A DNA stretch of 64,000 bases from NCBI GenBank assembly GCA_002314055.1, contig DCBP01000096.1, positions 23,455-87,454 on the forward strand, given 5' to 3'. The position numbers and the translations under genes are program-made. Positions 17,306-27,420 of this stretch are shown piece after piece (the first letter of the stretch is position 1; the number at the start of each line of letters is the position of its first letter). This DNA is from Prevotella sp. UBA1104. Its GTDB lineage: Bacteria > Bacteroidota > Bacteroidia > Bacteroidales > Bacteroidaceae. Under the pieces are notes generated by a model. It ran no database searches and was not told where the DNA came from. It saw only the letters and a list, made by a program, of their open reading frames with translations.

Positions 17306-18943
17306 ATGAAAAAAATATTTTTATCCTTAATACTTTGTGCAGGCGTGCTACAGGCTATTGCCTGCACAAATTTTATTGTCGGCAAAAAAGCAAGTGCCGA
17401 TGGATCCGTAATTTGTTCTTATAATGCCGATGATTACGGCATGTTTATAAATCTTTGTCATTTCCCGGCAGGAAAACACCAAAAGGGAGAAATGAGGAAA
17501 ATCTACGATTGGGATACTAACGTATACCACGGACAAATTCCAGAAGCTTCCGAAACTTACAACGTCATCGGAAATATTAATGAATATCAGGTGACAATCG
17601 GAGAGACTACTTTTGGCGGACGAGAGGAAATGGTTGACTCTACTGGTATTATCGACTACGGGTCGCTTATCTATATCGCTCTGCAACGCTCCAAAACGGC
17701 AAGACAGGCTATTTCTGTAATGACTACTCTTGCCGAGACTTACGGATATAACTCTGAGGGCGAGACTTTTACTATCTGTGACCCTAACGAGGCTTGGATA
17801 ATGGAAATGATGGGGAAAGGACCGGGCAGCAAAGGCGTTGTATGGGTTGCTGTGAGAATTCCTGACGATGCTATCTGTGCACATGCTAACCAAAGTCGCA
17901 TACGGACTTTTGACCAAAAGGACAAGAAAAACGTCCTGTTTTCAAAAGATTGCATAAAATACGCCAGACGAATGGGGTGGTTTAGCGGCAAGGACAAAGA
18001 TTTTAGTTTCTGTGATACTTATGCTGCACCGGATTTTGGCGGACGACGTTTCTGTGAGGCACGCGTATGGAGCTTCTTTAATCATTTTCAGGATATGAGT
18101 CGTTATCTTCCGTATGCTGAGGGAAAAGTGAAGGGAGCAGAACCTATGCCTCTATGGATAAAGCCTAACCGTAAGGTTAGTGTGCAGGACGTTCAGGCTT
18201 GCATGCGCGACCATTATGAGGGGACTCCGTTTGCTCTCGACAACGATATGGGGCAGGGCGTTTGGGAAATGCCTTACCGTCCGACACCACTTTCGTTTAA
18301 AGTTGACGGAAAGCAATATTTCAACGAACGACCAACTTCTACGCAGCAGACTGCTTTCTCGTATGTTTCTCAGATGCGTTCCTGGTTGCCAAGACAGGTG
18401 GGCGGCGTTTTGTGGTTCGGAAACGACGATGGCAACATGATTGCATATACTCCTATATATTGTGGAAATACTAAGCAACCGGAATGTTACAACACTCCTG
18501 GAGCTGATGCTGTAACATTCAGCGACAAAAATGCTTATTGGGTTTGCAACTGGGTCAGCAATATGGTTTATCCGCGCTACTCCTTGATGTTCCCATCGCT
18601 TAAAGAAGTACGCGACTCGCTCGAAATGTCTTATTTTTATAAGCAGGGTGGGGTAGAGAAGAGGGCTGTTGAACTTTGTGGCTCTAACCCTGAGAAGGCT
18701 ATAGAATACCTTACTGAATATAGTAATACTACAGCTCAGCAGATGCTTGCTCGTTGGAAGCAACTTGCCACATATCTTATTGTAAAATACAATGATATGG
18801 CGGTTAAACCAACAAAGAACGGCAAATTCCTACGTACGAAGACTGGTCTTGGGGCAAAGGTGGAACGTCCTGGGTTCCCTGAAAGGGTAGCACGTGAACT
18901 CATTAGACAGACTGGAGATAAGTATGCTGTTCCTGTTGAATAA
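17306..18943 (+). CDS. C69-family dipeptidase, exported
   Basis: A 545-aa Ntn-hydrolase. The signal peptide (MKKIFLSLILCAGVLQAIA) is followed directly by CTNFIVGKKASADGSV, where the Cys becomes the N-terminal nucleophile after processing. Further family motifs are YNADDYG, ETTFGGR and EAWIMEMMGKGPGS. PepD/C69 enzymes cleave dipeptides, here in the periplasm. The frame is open upstream to 17255, but those 17 codons overlap nadC and lack signal character, so the Met at 17306 is chosen. Confidence 0.9.
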   Translation: MKKIFLSLILCAGVLQAIACTNFIVGKKASADGSVICSYNADDYGMFINLCHFPAGKHQKGEMRKIYDWDTNVYHGQIPEASETYNVIGNINEYQVTIGETTFGGREEMVDSTGIIDYGSLIYIALQRSKTARQAISVMTTLAETYGYNSEGETFTICDPNEAWIMEMMGKGPGSKGVVWVAVRIPDDAICAHANQSRIRTFDQKDKKNVLFSKDCIKYARRMGWFSGKDKDFSFCDTYAAPDFGGRRFCEARVWSFFNHFQDMSRYLPYAEGKVKGAEPMPLWIKPNRKVSVQDVQACMRDHYEGTPFALDNDMGQGVWEMPYRPTPLSFKVDGKQYFNERPTSTQQTAFSYVSQMRSWLPRQVGGVLWFGNDDGNMIAYTPIYCGNTKQPECYNTPGADAVTFSDKNAYWVCNWVSNMVYPRYSLMFPSLKEVRDSLEMSYFYKQGGVEKRAVELCGSNPEKAIEYLTEYSNTTAQQMLARWKQLATYLIVKYNDMAVKPTKNGKFLRTKTGLGAKVERPGFPERVARELIRQTGDKYAVPVE

Positions 18944-19094
18944 CTGTTTATGATAGTTATGTGTCGAGATATTATCTATGTTGAATAGATCTTATATATG
19001 TCGAATGACTTTCTGTCTTAAGGTATGCGTTTTTATTCTATATGTAAATAAAACAGTAAAAATGCTTTGTGACGCAATTTTTTTTAATATAAAT

Positions 19095-19125
19095 TTTGCA
19101 GATAAAATAAAAACGTGTACCTTTG
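19095..19125 (+). promoter_or_regulatory. Promoter of tRNA-Arg
   Basis: TTTG (19095-19098), 19-nt spacer, TACCTTTG (19118-19125). The tRNA starts 20 bp later. Full consensus match for Bacteroidota. Confidence 0.8.
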
Positions 19126-19144
19126 CACTCGCAATTACGGAAAT

Positions 19145-19218
19145 GGCTCCGTAGCTCAACTGAATAGAGCATCTGACTACGGATCAGAAGGTTCCGGGTT
19201 TGAATCCCAGCGGAGTCA
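19145..19218 (+). tRNA. tRNA-Arg (anticodon ACG)
   Basis: A 74-nt cloverleaf. The acceptor stem GGCTCCG/CGGAGTC has one G.T pair, the anticodon stem TCTGA/TCAGA encloses loop CTACGGA with anticodon ACG, and the discriminator is A; CCA is not encoded. The T stem CCGGG/CCCAG has one C.A mismatch. The last 16 nt belong to the 19-bp prophage attachment repeat, so the element regenerates the tRNA 3' end. Confidence 0.93.
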
Positions 19219-19221
19219 CAA
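19203..19221. repeat. attL: left prophage attachment site in tRNA-Arg
   Basis: The 19-bp sequence AATCCCAGCGGAGTCACAA is exactly repeated at 62295-62313. The copy here is the tRNA 3' end. The repeats delimit a 43.1-kb element whose integrase lies just inside this end. Confidence 0.93.
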
Positions 19222-19273
19222 GAAAAAGTTTTTAGAGTTGTTTAGAAAGAGCAACTTAAAGACGTGAGAGTTA

Positions 19274-19306
19274 TGAGGGTGTTAGATTCTAACATCCTCA
19301 TTTTGT
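19274..19306 (+). terminator. Terminator after tRNA-Arg, supplied by the prophage
   Basis: A 12-bp stem (TGAGGGTGTTAG / CTAACATCCTCA, one G.T pair) with a 3-nt loop, then TTTTGTGTATTTT. It replaces the tRNA's own terminator, now 43 kb away beyond attR. Confidence 0.8.
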
Positions 19307-19445
19307 GTATTTTAGGTACTTTTTTCGCGGCTATAAGTTTTGCTAATCAGAGATTATTTAGAGTTTGAGTTAATGTCAAACCAAGTGGCTGATTTGGGGC
19401 AAAAGGTAATTAACGATACAGAAAAGTACAGAAAGATACAGAAAT

Positions 19446-19489
19446 TTGTTACACTTTTTGTTACACACCCCCTTGGAAATTTGTTACAC
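19446..19489 (+). promoter_or_regulatory. Three TTGTTACAC repeats, probable integrase arm-type sites
   Basis: The 9-mer TTGTTACAC occurs at 19446, 19458 and 19481 in the same orientation. Two more copies lie near the other end (62185, 62196). Placement inside both att sites suggests binding sites for the integrase N-terminal domain. The 348-bp stretch 19222-19569 otherwise holds only the terminator described above and repeats of ACAGAAA. Confidence 0.6.
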
Positions 19490-19569
19490 TTTTGAAGTTT
19501 TAGCGAATTCCAGGGCAATAATACATTTTGCAACAGTTAAAAAACATTACAACGATTGTCTGTGCTCCG

Positions 19570-20760
19570 ATGATGTCACGCAAAACTTTTATTGAAATGA
19601 AAAAGAATTTAGTGGATGTCGTTTATGACAGAAGGAATCTTGTTGCAAAGAAAGGTTATGGATTTCTAGAAGTGAGGGTTTATCTTGACCACACAGGCAG
19701 AAGGAAGTACTTGAAAATTGATAAGTGTACTCCAAGTGAGGCAAAGAAACTTGAAAAGTCCCATGAGACAAAGGAACTGATCGAGAAATGTGAGCAGATT
19801 CTGTCCGTGATGAAATTTCTTGGTGAAGACATGACACCGGAAAATTTTGATTTTCATCTAACTGGAGAATCAAAGAAAACTGAAAAGTTAGAGGAGCCGG
19901 AACCCAAGGAAGAAGCTCCCAAGGACAACTCCAACAAGAGTTTCATCCGCTACATGGAATTTGCCCTCGCCGATGAGGAGCTTCGCCCTGGCACCCATAA
20001 GAATAAGGTGGTGGTGATAGATGCCGTAAAGCGTTTCGGCGGTCTGAACACCTACGGCGACTTGACTCCGGCAAAGATCCGTCAGTTTGACGACTGGCTT
20101 CATGACGGCACAAGGTCTGATGTAACTATTTCCGGCTACCACAAGAAGGTACACAAATGGGTGCGGCAGTTGGTAGAGACGGACGAGATAGCCCATGACC
20201 CGTATTCACGTGTAACGATAAAGCGCGGCAAGAGCAAGGAGCGCCGTCCTTTGACGGAATCCGACTTGAAACGTATGCGCGAGTACCGTTTTACAGGCAA
20301 GCTTGAACGTGTGCGCGACCTGTTCATCTTCTCGGCATATACAGGTTTGTCTTATGCCGATACCCAAATCTTTGACTTCGAGAGCATGACGTTAAGCAAC
20401 GGCGGTATGTACTATGTTGACGGCAGCCGAGTGAAGACCGGCACACGCTTCTTCACTCCGATACTGTCCCCTGCAATGGAAGTGCTTAAGAAATACAACT
20501 TCAATTTGCCGAAGATAAGCAACCAGAAGGCAAACGACTACCTCCATCTGATAGAGGCACAACTCGGTTTCCGCAACAGCCTGACTTTCCACGTTGCACG
20601 GCACACCTTCGCTACTCTCGCCCTGTCTCATGACGTGCCAATCGAGAACGTGGCGAGAATGTTGGGACATGAGGACATCAAGACCACACAGATTTATGCC
20701 AAGGTGCTGCGCTCCACGATCGAGCGCCATGCCGAAGCACTGCAAGGCGCACTACTCTAA
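19570..20760 (+). CDS. int: Tyrosine recombinase (prophage integrase)
   Basis: About 396 aa from the ATG at 19570; the frame is open to a TTG at 19528, and a Met at 19597 is another possible start. The N-terminal arm-binding domain (GYGFLEVRVYLDHTGRRKYL) is followed by a SAM-like core-binding domain (residues about 115-225) and the catalytic domain. The catalytic domain has box II HVARHTFATLAL and the Tyr in LGHEDIKTTQIYAKVL. The usual first catalytic Arg (TGLR) is replaced: TGLSYAD, as in IntDOT-like Bacteroidota integrases. It catalyses recombination at tRNA-Arg. The gene converges on the last tail gene and overlaps its end by 9 bp. Confidence 0.93.
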   Translation: MMSRKTFIEMKKNLVDVVYDRRNLVAKKGYGFLEVRVYLDHTGRRKYLKIDKCTPSEAKKLEKSHETKELIEKCEQILSVMKFLGEDMTPENFDFHLTGESKKTEKLEEPEPKEEAPKDNSNKSFIRYMEFALADEELRPGTHKNKVVVIDAVKRFGGLNTYGDLTPAKIRQFDDWLHDGTRSDVTISGYHKKVHKWVRQLVETDEIAHDPYSRVTIKRGKSKERRPLTESDLKRMREYRFTGKLERVRDLFIFSAYTGLSYADTQIFDFESMTLSNGGMYYVDGSRVKTGTRFFTPILSPAMEVLKKYNFNLPKISNQKANDYLHLIEAQLGFRNSLTFHVARHTFATLALSHDVPIENVARMLGHEDIKTTQIYAKVLRSTIERHAEALQGALL

Positions 20761-22650
20761 AATCCGGTAGAAGGTGCCTTTAAGTAACCGTGACCTTCCC
20801 GATTCGTGGAACGTCGCGGTTATTTTTTCACACAGATACCTTCCTCCATTTATGAAGAACACCGCCCTCGGCGAGGGCACCGTGTCCGACAGGAAAGAGA
20901 AATGGTACTTCTTCTTTCCGTCGATGTTGTATTTAATTCCGCTGTCCTGTGTATTTCCATTGATGCGAAGAGAATACTCTTCTGCATATACGACAGAAAA
21001 ATCGTCGCGTACCTCGATGAAGTCCACCACCGGGTGCGGCTGATACGGCAGATGATAATACCTGCCGTCCCAAATCCCCATGTAGATGCACGAGAAATAA
21101 TCCTCCGAACTGTCCTTTTCCCCCTTGGAAATGGCATAGCTCGCCGTGCCCTGTGCCAGGTCACCGGCATCATAGTCAATGCCGTCATGCCCCCTCGTGT
21201 TCTCCGTAACGCCCGACCATGTCGTACTGTCGCCGCCACTGACGGTGCCGTCCTCCGACATCACCCACCCCGTGTTGTCGCCCATATCACCGCAGTTGAG
21301 AAACAGCATGTTACCATACGTGTCGTCAGTGCCCTCAATCCATGCCGGCACAATCTTAATCTCAATGTCGTCCGAATCCTCACTTACGAACCTCTCCCCG
21401 AACTGGTTTACCGGAAGCAGTCTGTTATAATACTTGTACATCTTGCTTTCGCCGATTTTCTTGTAAAACACCGACTTGTAACAGTACATCACGAAATACG
21501 TACTGTTCTCCTTGCAAAAGAAAAGCTTGTTTCCCTTGGATCCGCGCATATAACCGCGAGTGAAGCCCTCTCCGCTGTGTCCGGGTCCGGATATAGTCTG
21601 CACCCCCGAAATCTGAAGCCCCTTCGCTTCCGATAGAAGTTCCTCCATGGTATTGAAGACAACCGCCTTCTTTTTGTTCGCCCGTATGAACCAGTCGCAC
21701 GACGAATACGCCCATAGAAGCGAGCCATTGTCGGCATACTTCAGATTAGAGCTGCCGAAATACTTTGAATCATCCTCCCTCGAAACCTCGGCAGTATAAG
21801 AATCCACCACCCTGTCAAGTTTTACGCTCTCCACCTTTTCAAGAGCCGTCCGGGTAAAGGAGAAAGAAACCGTCCTGTTCTTGTGGTTGATGTCGAACTC
21901 CCCCGAAAGGAAATATTCCAACTGCTCGAAAAACTCCGTCAGCGACCAGTGCGGAAGAGCGATGGCAAAGTTCCACGCCTCCCATGACGGCGGCAGAGTG
22001 TTGCAGATGACAAGATCCTTCATCCTCGACACGGTAAGTTGCGAGAAATCCCCCGTGTACCCCGTGACCTCACAAATCTTGTCAAGGATATAAAGAAGAT
22101 ACGGCTGGAACGTCAGCGAACTCCTTCCCTGCGTAAACTCCTTGTACTTGCCGCTTTCCGCATCCACGGAAACCACATTGTGCAACTCTCCGTAAGAATT
22201 GTTAGCCCACGGCAGCGGCACCCAGTTGTTGTAAGGATACGGACGAAATGCATCCTCCGGGTCATAATGACTTGGCGACCTGTCCTCCGGATATCCGAGA
22301 AAAAGCTCGTTAAGATAGATGTCGTCAAAGGTAGAATCAAAGTTCTGTGCGCTCTTGCCCTCAAGAAACTGCGTCTTCACCTCCGTGTCGGAAATCTCCG
22401 TAATCGTGATGCATCCCGACTTGTAGAAGTCCCCGTCCCGTATGTCGCAGTCAAAGACGACATTTGACTTCTCCACGTCAGCGCGGTGGATGTGCCCGAA
22501 AATCTCGATGTTTTTGGCGCATCCCTTCAATGGAAACGTAATGGTCAGCGTATAAGAATCGCTGCCCGTAAACAGACGATTTTCAAATATAAAGTCAAAC
22601 GACGTGTTCTTCTTCAAAAAAGCTTGCTTGCCGTTGATGATAATCTGCAT
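20752..22650 (-). CDS. Phage tail/baseplate protein (last gene of the late operon)
   Basis: A 632-aa protein directly downstream of the tape measure, the usual place for distal tail or baseplate proteins. It is rich in beta-strand sequence with many aromatic residues (WVPLPWANNSYGEL) and has no signal peptide. I cannot name the family. Size and position fit a hub or baseplate component. Its start lies 3 bp past the tape-measure stop, so the two are probably translated together. Confidence 0.7.
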   Translation of the reverse strand: MQIIINGKQAFLKKNTSFDFIFENRLFTGSDSYTLTITFPLKGCAKNIEIFGHIHRADVEKSNVVFDCDIRDGDFYKSGCITITEISDTEVKTQFLEGKSAQNFDSTFDDIYLNELFLGYPEDRSPSHYDPEDAFRPYPYNNWVPLPWANNSYGELHNVVSVDAESGKYKEFTQGRSSLTFQPYLLYILDKICEVTGYTGDFSQLTVSRMKDLVICNTLPPSWEAWNFAIALPHWSLTEFFEQLEYFLSGEFDINHKNRTVSFSFTRTALEKVESVKLDRVVDSYTAEVSREDDSKYFGSSNLKYADNGSLLWAYSSCDWFIRANKKKAVVFNTMEELLSEAKGLQISGVQTISGPGHSGEGFTRGYMRGSKGNKLFFCKENSTYFVMYCYKSVFYKKIGESKMYKYYNRLLPVNQFGERFVSEDSDDIEIKIVPAWIEGTDDTYGNMLFLNCGDMGDNTGWVMSEDGTVSGGDSTTWSGVTENTRGHDGIDYDAGDLAQGTASYAISKGEKDSSEDYFSCIYMGIWDGRYYHLPYQPHPVVDFIEVRDDFSVVYAEEYSLRINGNTQDSGIKYNIDGKKKYHFSFLSDTVPSPRAVFFINGGRYLCEKITATFHESGRSRLLKGTFYRILE

Positions 22651-22653
22651 GAT

Positions 22654-25600
22654 TTATTTCCTCCTTGATTTAGGTGTTTTGTTTCTGATAAGCGTGTTGT
22701 ATTCATCCTGTGCCTGTTTGATGCCCGTGTCTCCGGTGACCGTGTTTACCGTGACAAACGGCTCATTGAGCCTGTCCTTTAATGCGGACATGGTTTCAGT
22801 GTATTCACTCATTATTTTCGTGCTTTGTACAATAGCCGCCGTAGCCAGTCCGTCCGACTGCTGCTGCACGATGACCGGCTGACTTTGTGCTTTATTCTGA
22901 TTATATACATTAGGCGCAATAGACCGGCTGACATCATCGGCTCGTAAGGATCCGATGGTGTTGGTCCGCTGCGCATAGTCCAGAGCGTTGATGATAGGTC
23001 GAGCCACAGGAGAAGCAAGCATCTCCTGCGAAGCCACCCATTCTCCGGCATGAACGATGCCGACTTCTTCATCAACCCTACCCGAAGGAGTAAAACCACC
23101 GCGCATATACCCCTGGCTTTCCGAAGCCTGTTGTTGCTTCTTTATAGCCGCAATCTGGATGGCACCTGCAGCGATAGCCATCGCCGCGGCAATAGGAGCA
23201 AGAATATAACCCACCATAGGGATGGCGGCAGCGGATCCGTAAGCCGACAGTGCATTCTGTGCCGTCTGCGCCACGGCTTGCAATACCTGCATCGTGAACA
23301 TCTTCTTGTTCGCCTCGTTCTTTTTCTTGGCGAGTTCCTTCTGCTTCTGCTCCTCCAGCTTCTTCACCTTGTAGTTGTTGCCCTCCGCCTGACTAATCTC
23401 CTTGTCATACCGCTTCTCGATGGCGGCAGTCTGAATCTCCAGTTCCGCCTGAATGAGCGACGTCATGCCGGAGAAAATCGACGACATCCCCGAAGTCAGC
23501 GTATCGAAAGACCCCGTTACCGCCTGTCCCCAGTCAGACTTCAGCCATTCCGTAACATCCTCCGCCATACCCTGTAGAACATTCCTGTTTTCATCCTTGT
23601 ACTCCTGTCCGTACTTCTTTGCGAGAGCCACCTTTGCTTTTTGGTAAGCCTTCTCGATGCGCAGCTTTTCCTCCGCATCATCGCCTGCAGCCTTTATTTC
23701 GTTGCGGTAGACCTCGTCAAGCGCATTACTCTCCTTAGTGTACTTCTCCTTTTTCTCCCCCTTGTTGTCGCCGAAAAAATCCTCCTTGATTTTTGCGAGT
23801 TCCTTCTGGTGCTTCTTCTCGTTTTCCTCCGTCTCCTTTATGCGCTTCTTCTGGTTCTCGACAAGCTTGTCCTGATAAGTCTTGTCCGCGGCGAGCTGCT
23901 CTTTAGACCCTTTCGTGTAGACCTTGGTCAAACGTCGTAGATGCTCCAGCTCCATGAGTTCGAGCGCATCGTCATACGTTTTCTGGTCCACCTTGCCGTC
24001 GATGAACCTCTGCTTCTCGGTTGCAACAAGTTCATTGTAATAGTCATTCTCCTCTTTAGCCGACTGTGTATTTTTGTCGTCCACCAACTTTTTCTTGGCT
24101 TCATAGAAAGCCGCCTCCGCTTCCATTTTCTGCTCCGTCGTAGCCTTGCCGTTCGCCATGACCTTCTCGTTATACTCAATGTCGATTTCAGTCATGCGGT
24201 TCGTGTACTCCTCATAGTCCTTCTCCCCCTTGGCATAGGCAATGCGGTTAAGAGCCTGTTCCCGTGTCCGCCAGTCCTTTTCAGACTTTAAGGCGTCATT
24301 GTTTCCTTTGTCGGTTTTTGTAGGTGATGTAGGTGTAGTAGGTTGGGTAGGTTTTTCTTCTTCCTCGCTTGTCTTTTTCGTTTCCTCCGCCGCATCCTTG
24401 GCGATGTCCTTGCCGTATATACCTGTAATGACCGCCTCGCGCTTGTCAAGCTCCTCAATCTTTTTGTCAATGTCCTTCGTGCCGTTCCTTATACGAGTGT
24501 TCAGCGCCGTATTCTGAGCCGAAGCCGCCATGCCGCCGAGCCTGTCGCCCGTCACGACCCTGTGCTTGTCCTCGTATTCAAGTTTGTTCTTCCTCTCCTG
24601 CTTCTCGATGACGAGGTCCGCACGCTGCTTGCCGATTTCCTTCAGTTTGTCCTTGGCGCCCTCAATTTCATACTTCCGGGTCAAAGACTTTAGATAATCG
24701 TCAAGAGCCTTCTTGTTCTCCTTGTACTTGCCTGTCGTGTCGTCAAGCTGCGCATTGTAATTGGGAATAATCCTGTTCAGCGCATCAATCGCCGTGTGGC
24801 GATCCTTTAATGACTGAGTTTCATCACGCGCCACGGCAAGAAGAGCATTTATCTTGTTCTTCTCCTCGACAATTCCCTCTTGCCCACGCTTGCGTATTTT
24901 CTGCAAGTCCTTTTCAGACTGCGACACCTCCGTCATGCGCTTGTACAACTTGTACAATCCCGTACCCAATAGAATCACCGCCGCAAGAATGGCGCCGTAC
25001 CCCGAAGCCAGCTGCGCCCCCTGTTTTTTGAGGTCCGACATCAGCCAGGACTGCCGCACCCAGTTGCCCTGGAGCTTGGCAAGTCCCATTTGAAGAAGAA
25101 GATGAGCCGCATGCAGCGTCCCGACCACAGTCTTGTAAGCCATTGTTGCCGTTTTGCAGATAACGAGCCACGCATAATGCGCCTTGAACGCTATATTGCT
25201 TGCATTCACCGCAATTTTGTACGCAACAAAAGCCGCAGTAAGGGAAGCAAGGGTAAAGGCATTCTCCTTGATGAACGTTATAGACGTGCTCATAAATTTG
25301 AGTAATAAAGTAGTCGAAGAAATGACATGCGCCATGACAGGCTGCAGCTGCTGCCCGAGCGCCACCGCCATTTCAGTAACACCTTTTCTTGCCTTGTCAA
25401 GTCCGGCTTGCACCGTCGTGTTCTGAACATTGAACTCGTTGGTAACGGAAGTACCTTCAGCAAAAGCTTTGTTCGCCTCCTCCTGTTCCCACCGCACCAT
25501 GTCAAGGTTTCCGGCAAGCGCGGAAATCACCTGTGCCGCACGTGCCCCGTTTTCCCCCATATCCTTGAATACAGGCGCCAACACGTCAATGTTGCCCAGT

Positions 25601-26748
25601 TCATGGAGCCTGTCGAGCAACATAAGAAGACCCTCGTTAGTACTTTTCTTTAGAGTCTCGTTAAACTCCTTCGCATTAAGTCCTGTAGCCTTGATAATTT
25701 TGTCATTCTCCTTGAACATGTCCATAATGACCTTTGAAACGGCAGTCGCCGACATCTCCACCGCCTGACCCTGGCTATCCAACACGGCTGCAAAACCCAT
25801 GATTTCGGGAATCGTCATTTTCGCCTGTGCCCCCACGCCAGCCATACGCTGCGCAAAGTTTGCAAGATACGGAGCCGATGCCGTGCAGTTCTGCGACAAC
25901 TCATTAATTACCGAACCCACGGCAAGAAGAGCCTTTTCCGTTCCCATGCGCTCCTCGTCACCGAAGATGCTTGTCAGTTTGGAAAGAGTAAGCGTCGCCC
26001 CTTCACCCAAATCGTCGAGAGCAACATTGATTTGGTCAGCAGCACGTACAAAACCGAGCACATCCTCCTGTGAAGTTTTGCCGAGTCTTCCGGCTTCCTG
26101 TGCAAGTTTGTTCAAATCCTCCCGAGCCGTTCGTGTATCAATCTTCTTGAACTCCTCGTTCAGTTCCGCAACCCCCGAAGCCGAAAGTCCCGTAAACTTG
26201 CGTACATTCGCCATCTCCTGGTCCATATCCGCAAAAGCGTTCACCGCCGAGCGCCCCGCCATGACAAGACCTGTAACGGCAGCCGCCATTCCGGCGATAG
26301 CCGTCTGCCAATCGTTCAGCTTGCGGTTCATGCGTTCCCACAGACTTTCATTCTCCCGAAGTTCCGAGTTAACTTTTGCTATCTCCGCCTTTACACGCTT
26401 GATAGCCTCACATTGGCGGTTCCACTCCTCGCTACCACGCTCCAATCCGTTAAGACTGCGCTTTAACTGGGATAGAGTGCGGTTTAACTCCTTGGGAGAA
26501 GCTTGGTCCAACCTCGCCAAAACATTTTCCACTCCTTTACTTGCACTCTCAATTTGAGAAATCTGCCTGTTCGTTTCCTTCAACTCCTTCTTCAAGCGAG
26601 TCAGTTGCGACTTGTTTCCTGCCGCAGCCGCCTTCTCGATAGCCTTTTCAAGATTGGAAGCTTGCGATTTGAGCTTGGCAAGCATATCCTCCGCCTGTTT
26701 ACCGTTTACAGTAAGGGTAACCGTTGCGTTAGCATTAATAGATGACAT
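22654..26748 (-). CDS. Phage tail tape measure protein
   Basis: A 1364-aa protein with long coiled coils (residues about 1-130 and 830-1150). The TP901-type tape measure core lies at about residues 150-520 (GLSASGVAELNEEFK, EAGRLGKTSQEDV), with hydrophobic helices near 500-660 and 1220-1260. It sets tail length and is ejected with the DNA. A Pro/Thr linker (KPTQPTTPTSPTKTDK) is encoded by a repeat also found in two other genes. The frame is open to 26802, but AAAGGAC just before the Met at 26748 decides the start. Confidence 0.93.
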   Translation of the reverse strand: MSSINANATVTLTVNGKQAEDMLAKLKSQASNLEKAIEKAAAAGNKSQLTRLKKELKETNRQISQIESASKGVENVLARLDQASPKELNRTLSQLKRSLNGLERGSEEWNRQCEAIKRVKAEIAKVNSELRENESLWERMNRKLNDWQTAIAGMAAAVTGLVMAGRSAVNAFADMDQEMANVRKFTGLSASGVAELNEEFKKIDTRTAREDLNKLAQEAGRLGKTSQEDVLGFVRAADQINVALDDLGEGATLTLSKLTSIFGDEERMGTEKALLAVGSVINELSQNCTASAPYLANFAQRMAGVGAQAKMTIPEIMGFAAVLDSQGQAVEMSATAVSKVIMDMFKENDKIIKATGLNAKEFNETLKKSTNEGLLMLLDRLHELGNIDVLAPVFKDMGENGARAAQVISALAGNLDMVRWEQEEANKAFAEGTSVTNEFNVQNTTVQAGLDKARKGVTEMAVALGQQLQPVMAHVISSTTLLLKFMSTSITFIKENAFTLASLTAAFVAYKIAVNASNIAFKAHYAWLVICKTATMAYKTVVGTLHAAHLLLQMGLAKLQGNWVRQSWLMSDLKKQGAQLASGYGAILAAVILLGTGLYKLYKRMTEVSQSEKDLQKIRKRGQEGIVEEKNKINALLAVARDETQSLKDRHTAIDALNRIIPNYNAQLDDTTGKYKENKKALDDYLKSLTRKYEIEGAKDKLKEIGKQRADLVIEKQERKNKLEYEDKHRVVTGDRLGGMAASAQNTALNTRIRNGTKDIDKKIEELDKREAVITGIYGKDIAKDAAEETKKTSEEEEKPTQPTTPTSPTKTDKGNNDALKSEKDWRTREQALNRIAYAKGEKDYEEYTNRMTEIDIEYNEKVMANGKATTEQKMEAEAAFYEAKKKLVDDKNTQSAKEENDYYNELVATEKQRFIDGKVDQKTYDDALELMELEHLRRLTKVYTKGSKEQLAADKTYQDKLVENQKKRIKETEENEKKHQKELAKIKEDFFGDNKGEKKEKYTKESNALDEVYRNEIKAAGDDAEEKLRIEKAYQKAKVALAKKYGQEYKDENRNVLQGMAEDVTEWLKSDWGQAVTGSFDTLTSGMSSIFSGMTSLIQAELEIQTAAIEKRYDKEISQAEGNNYKVKKLEEQKQKELAKKKNEANKKMFTMQVLQAVAQTAQNALSAYGSAAAIPMVGYILAPIAAAMAIAAGAIQIAAIKKQQQASESQGYMRGGFTPSGRVDEEVGIVHAGEWVASQEMLASPVARPIINALDYAQRTNTIGSLRADDVSRSIAPNVYNQNKAQSQPVIVQQQSDGLATAAIVQSTKIMSEYTETMSALKDRLNEPFVTVNTVTGDTGIKQAQDEYNTLIRNKTPKSRRK
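24320..24353. repeat. Pro/Thr linker repeat (family C), copy in tape measure
   Basis: Tandem TAGGTGnnG units on the + strand encode a Pro-Thr-rich linker on the reverse strand. Related tracts end the terminase small subunit gene and the gene at 51221-51931. Confidence 0.7.
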
Positions 26749-26818
26749 AGTCCTTTCGAATTTGAATGTTATACGACAGCAAAAATAGCGACACGGGAAC
26801 ATTCATAAAAAGACGCAA

Positions 26819-26954
26819 AATCAAGACGTTAAGCTCCAAAAAGGGCACGAGGATTTAAGAAAATCCGCCATTTTTTAAGACATAAAAAATATAACGTCTT
26901 GATTACCAACGAGAAAAGGGATTGTTAAGGGAATTTCCCTTAACCCGTCTTGAT
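26819..26954. repeat. Inverted-repeat cluster upstream of the tape-measure gene
   Basis: A 12-bp inverted repeat AATCAAGACGTT (26819-26830) / AACGTCTTGATT (26893-26904) is joined by a third copy of CGTCTTGAT at 26946-26954, so two alternative hairpins can form. Between them lies a 10-bp stem, GTTAAGGGAA/TTCCCTTAAC (26923-26943). It sits 70 bp ahead of the tape-measure start and may control that gene or separate it from the RNA region. Confidence 0.6.
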
Positions 26955-27420
26955 AAAGACCCCCCGACCGCCCTGTACTGCCGAACCGCTCCGAGGCTTT
27001 CAAGGAAGCGGAATATGTGAACAAGTGTTAATTTTAAGTTTCTCAATTACGACAAAATGCCGAAGTTGCGCTAAAAGGCGAAAATTCCGAATAAGGCGAA
27101 AAGGAAGAAAAGGCGGATTAGGTTGCGAGGGATGCGAGAGCGACCGCAAAGTTTCGCAAAGGCATAAGGATGCTCCGAGTTTCGGAATGATGAAAGGGAC
27201 ACTCCGAGTTTCGGGAAGATATATGTTTTCGGATTGGGAGAAATGGGAGGACTAAGAGAAATGGGCAAAGGTTTCGGAAAAGTAGGGAGTTTTCGGGATG
27301 ACAAAGGGTATCGGAATGACATATAGGACTGATATGACCAATAGGACGAATACGAGAGGGGAAAAGTGAGGGTTTCGTGATGATGCCAAGGACAACAAAG
27401 CGACCCACGAGCCGACGGAG
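26955..27420. other. Purine-rich non-coding stretch before the structured RNA
   Basis: No credible gene on either strand. The + strand is rich in GGAAA/TTTCGG and holds two near-identical units (CTCCGAGTTTCGG at 27173 and 27202) that each fold into a CCGA/TCGG hairpin, plus TTGCGA/TCGCAA pairing (27123-27128 with 27154-27159). A G-rich repeat of family D lies at 27234-27270. It could be the 5' part of the RNA that follows. Confidence 0.5.
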
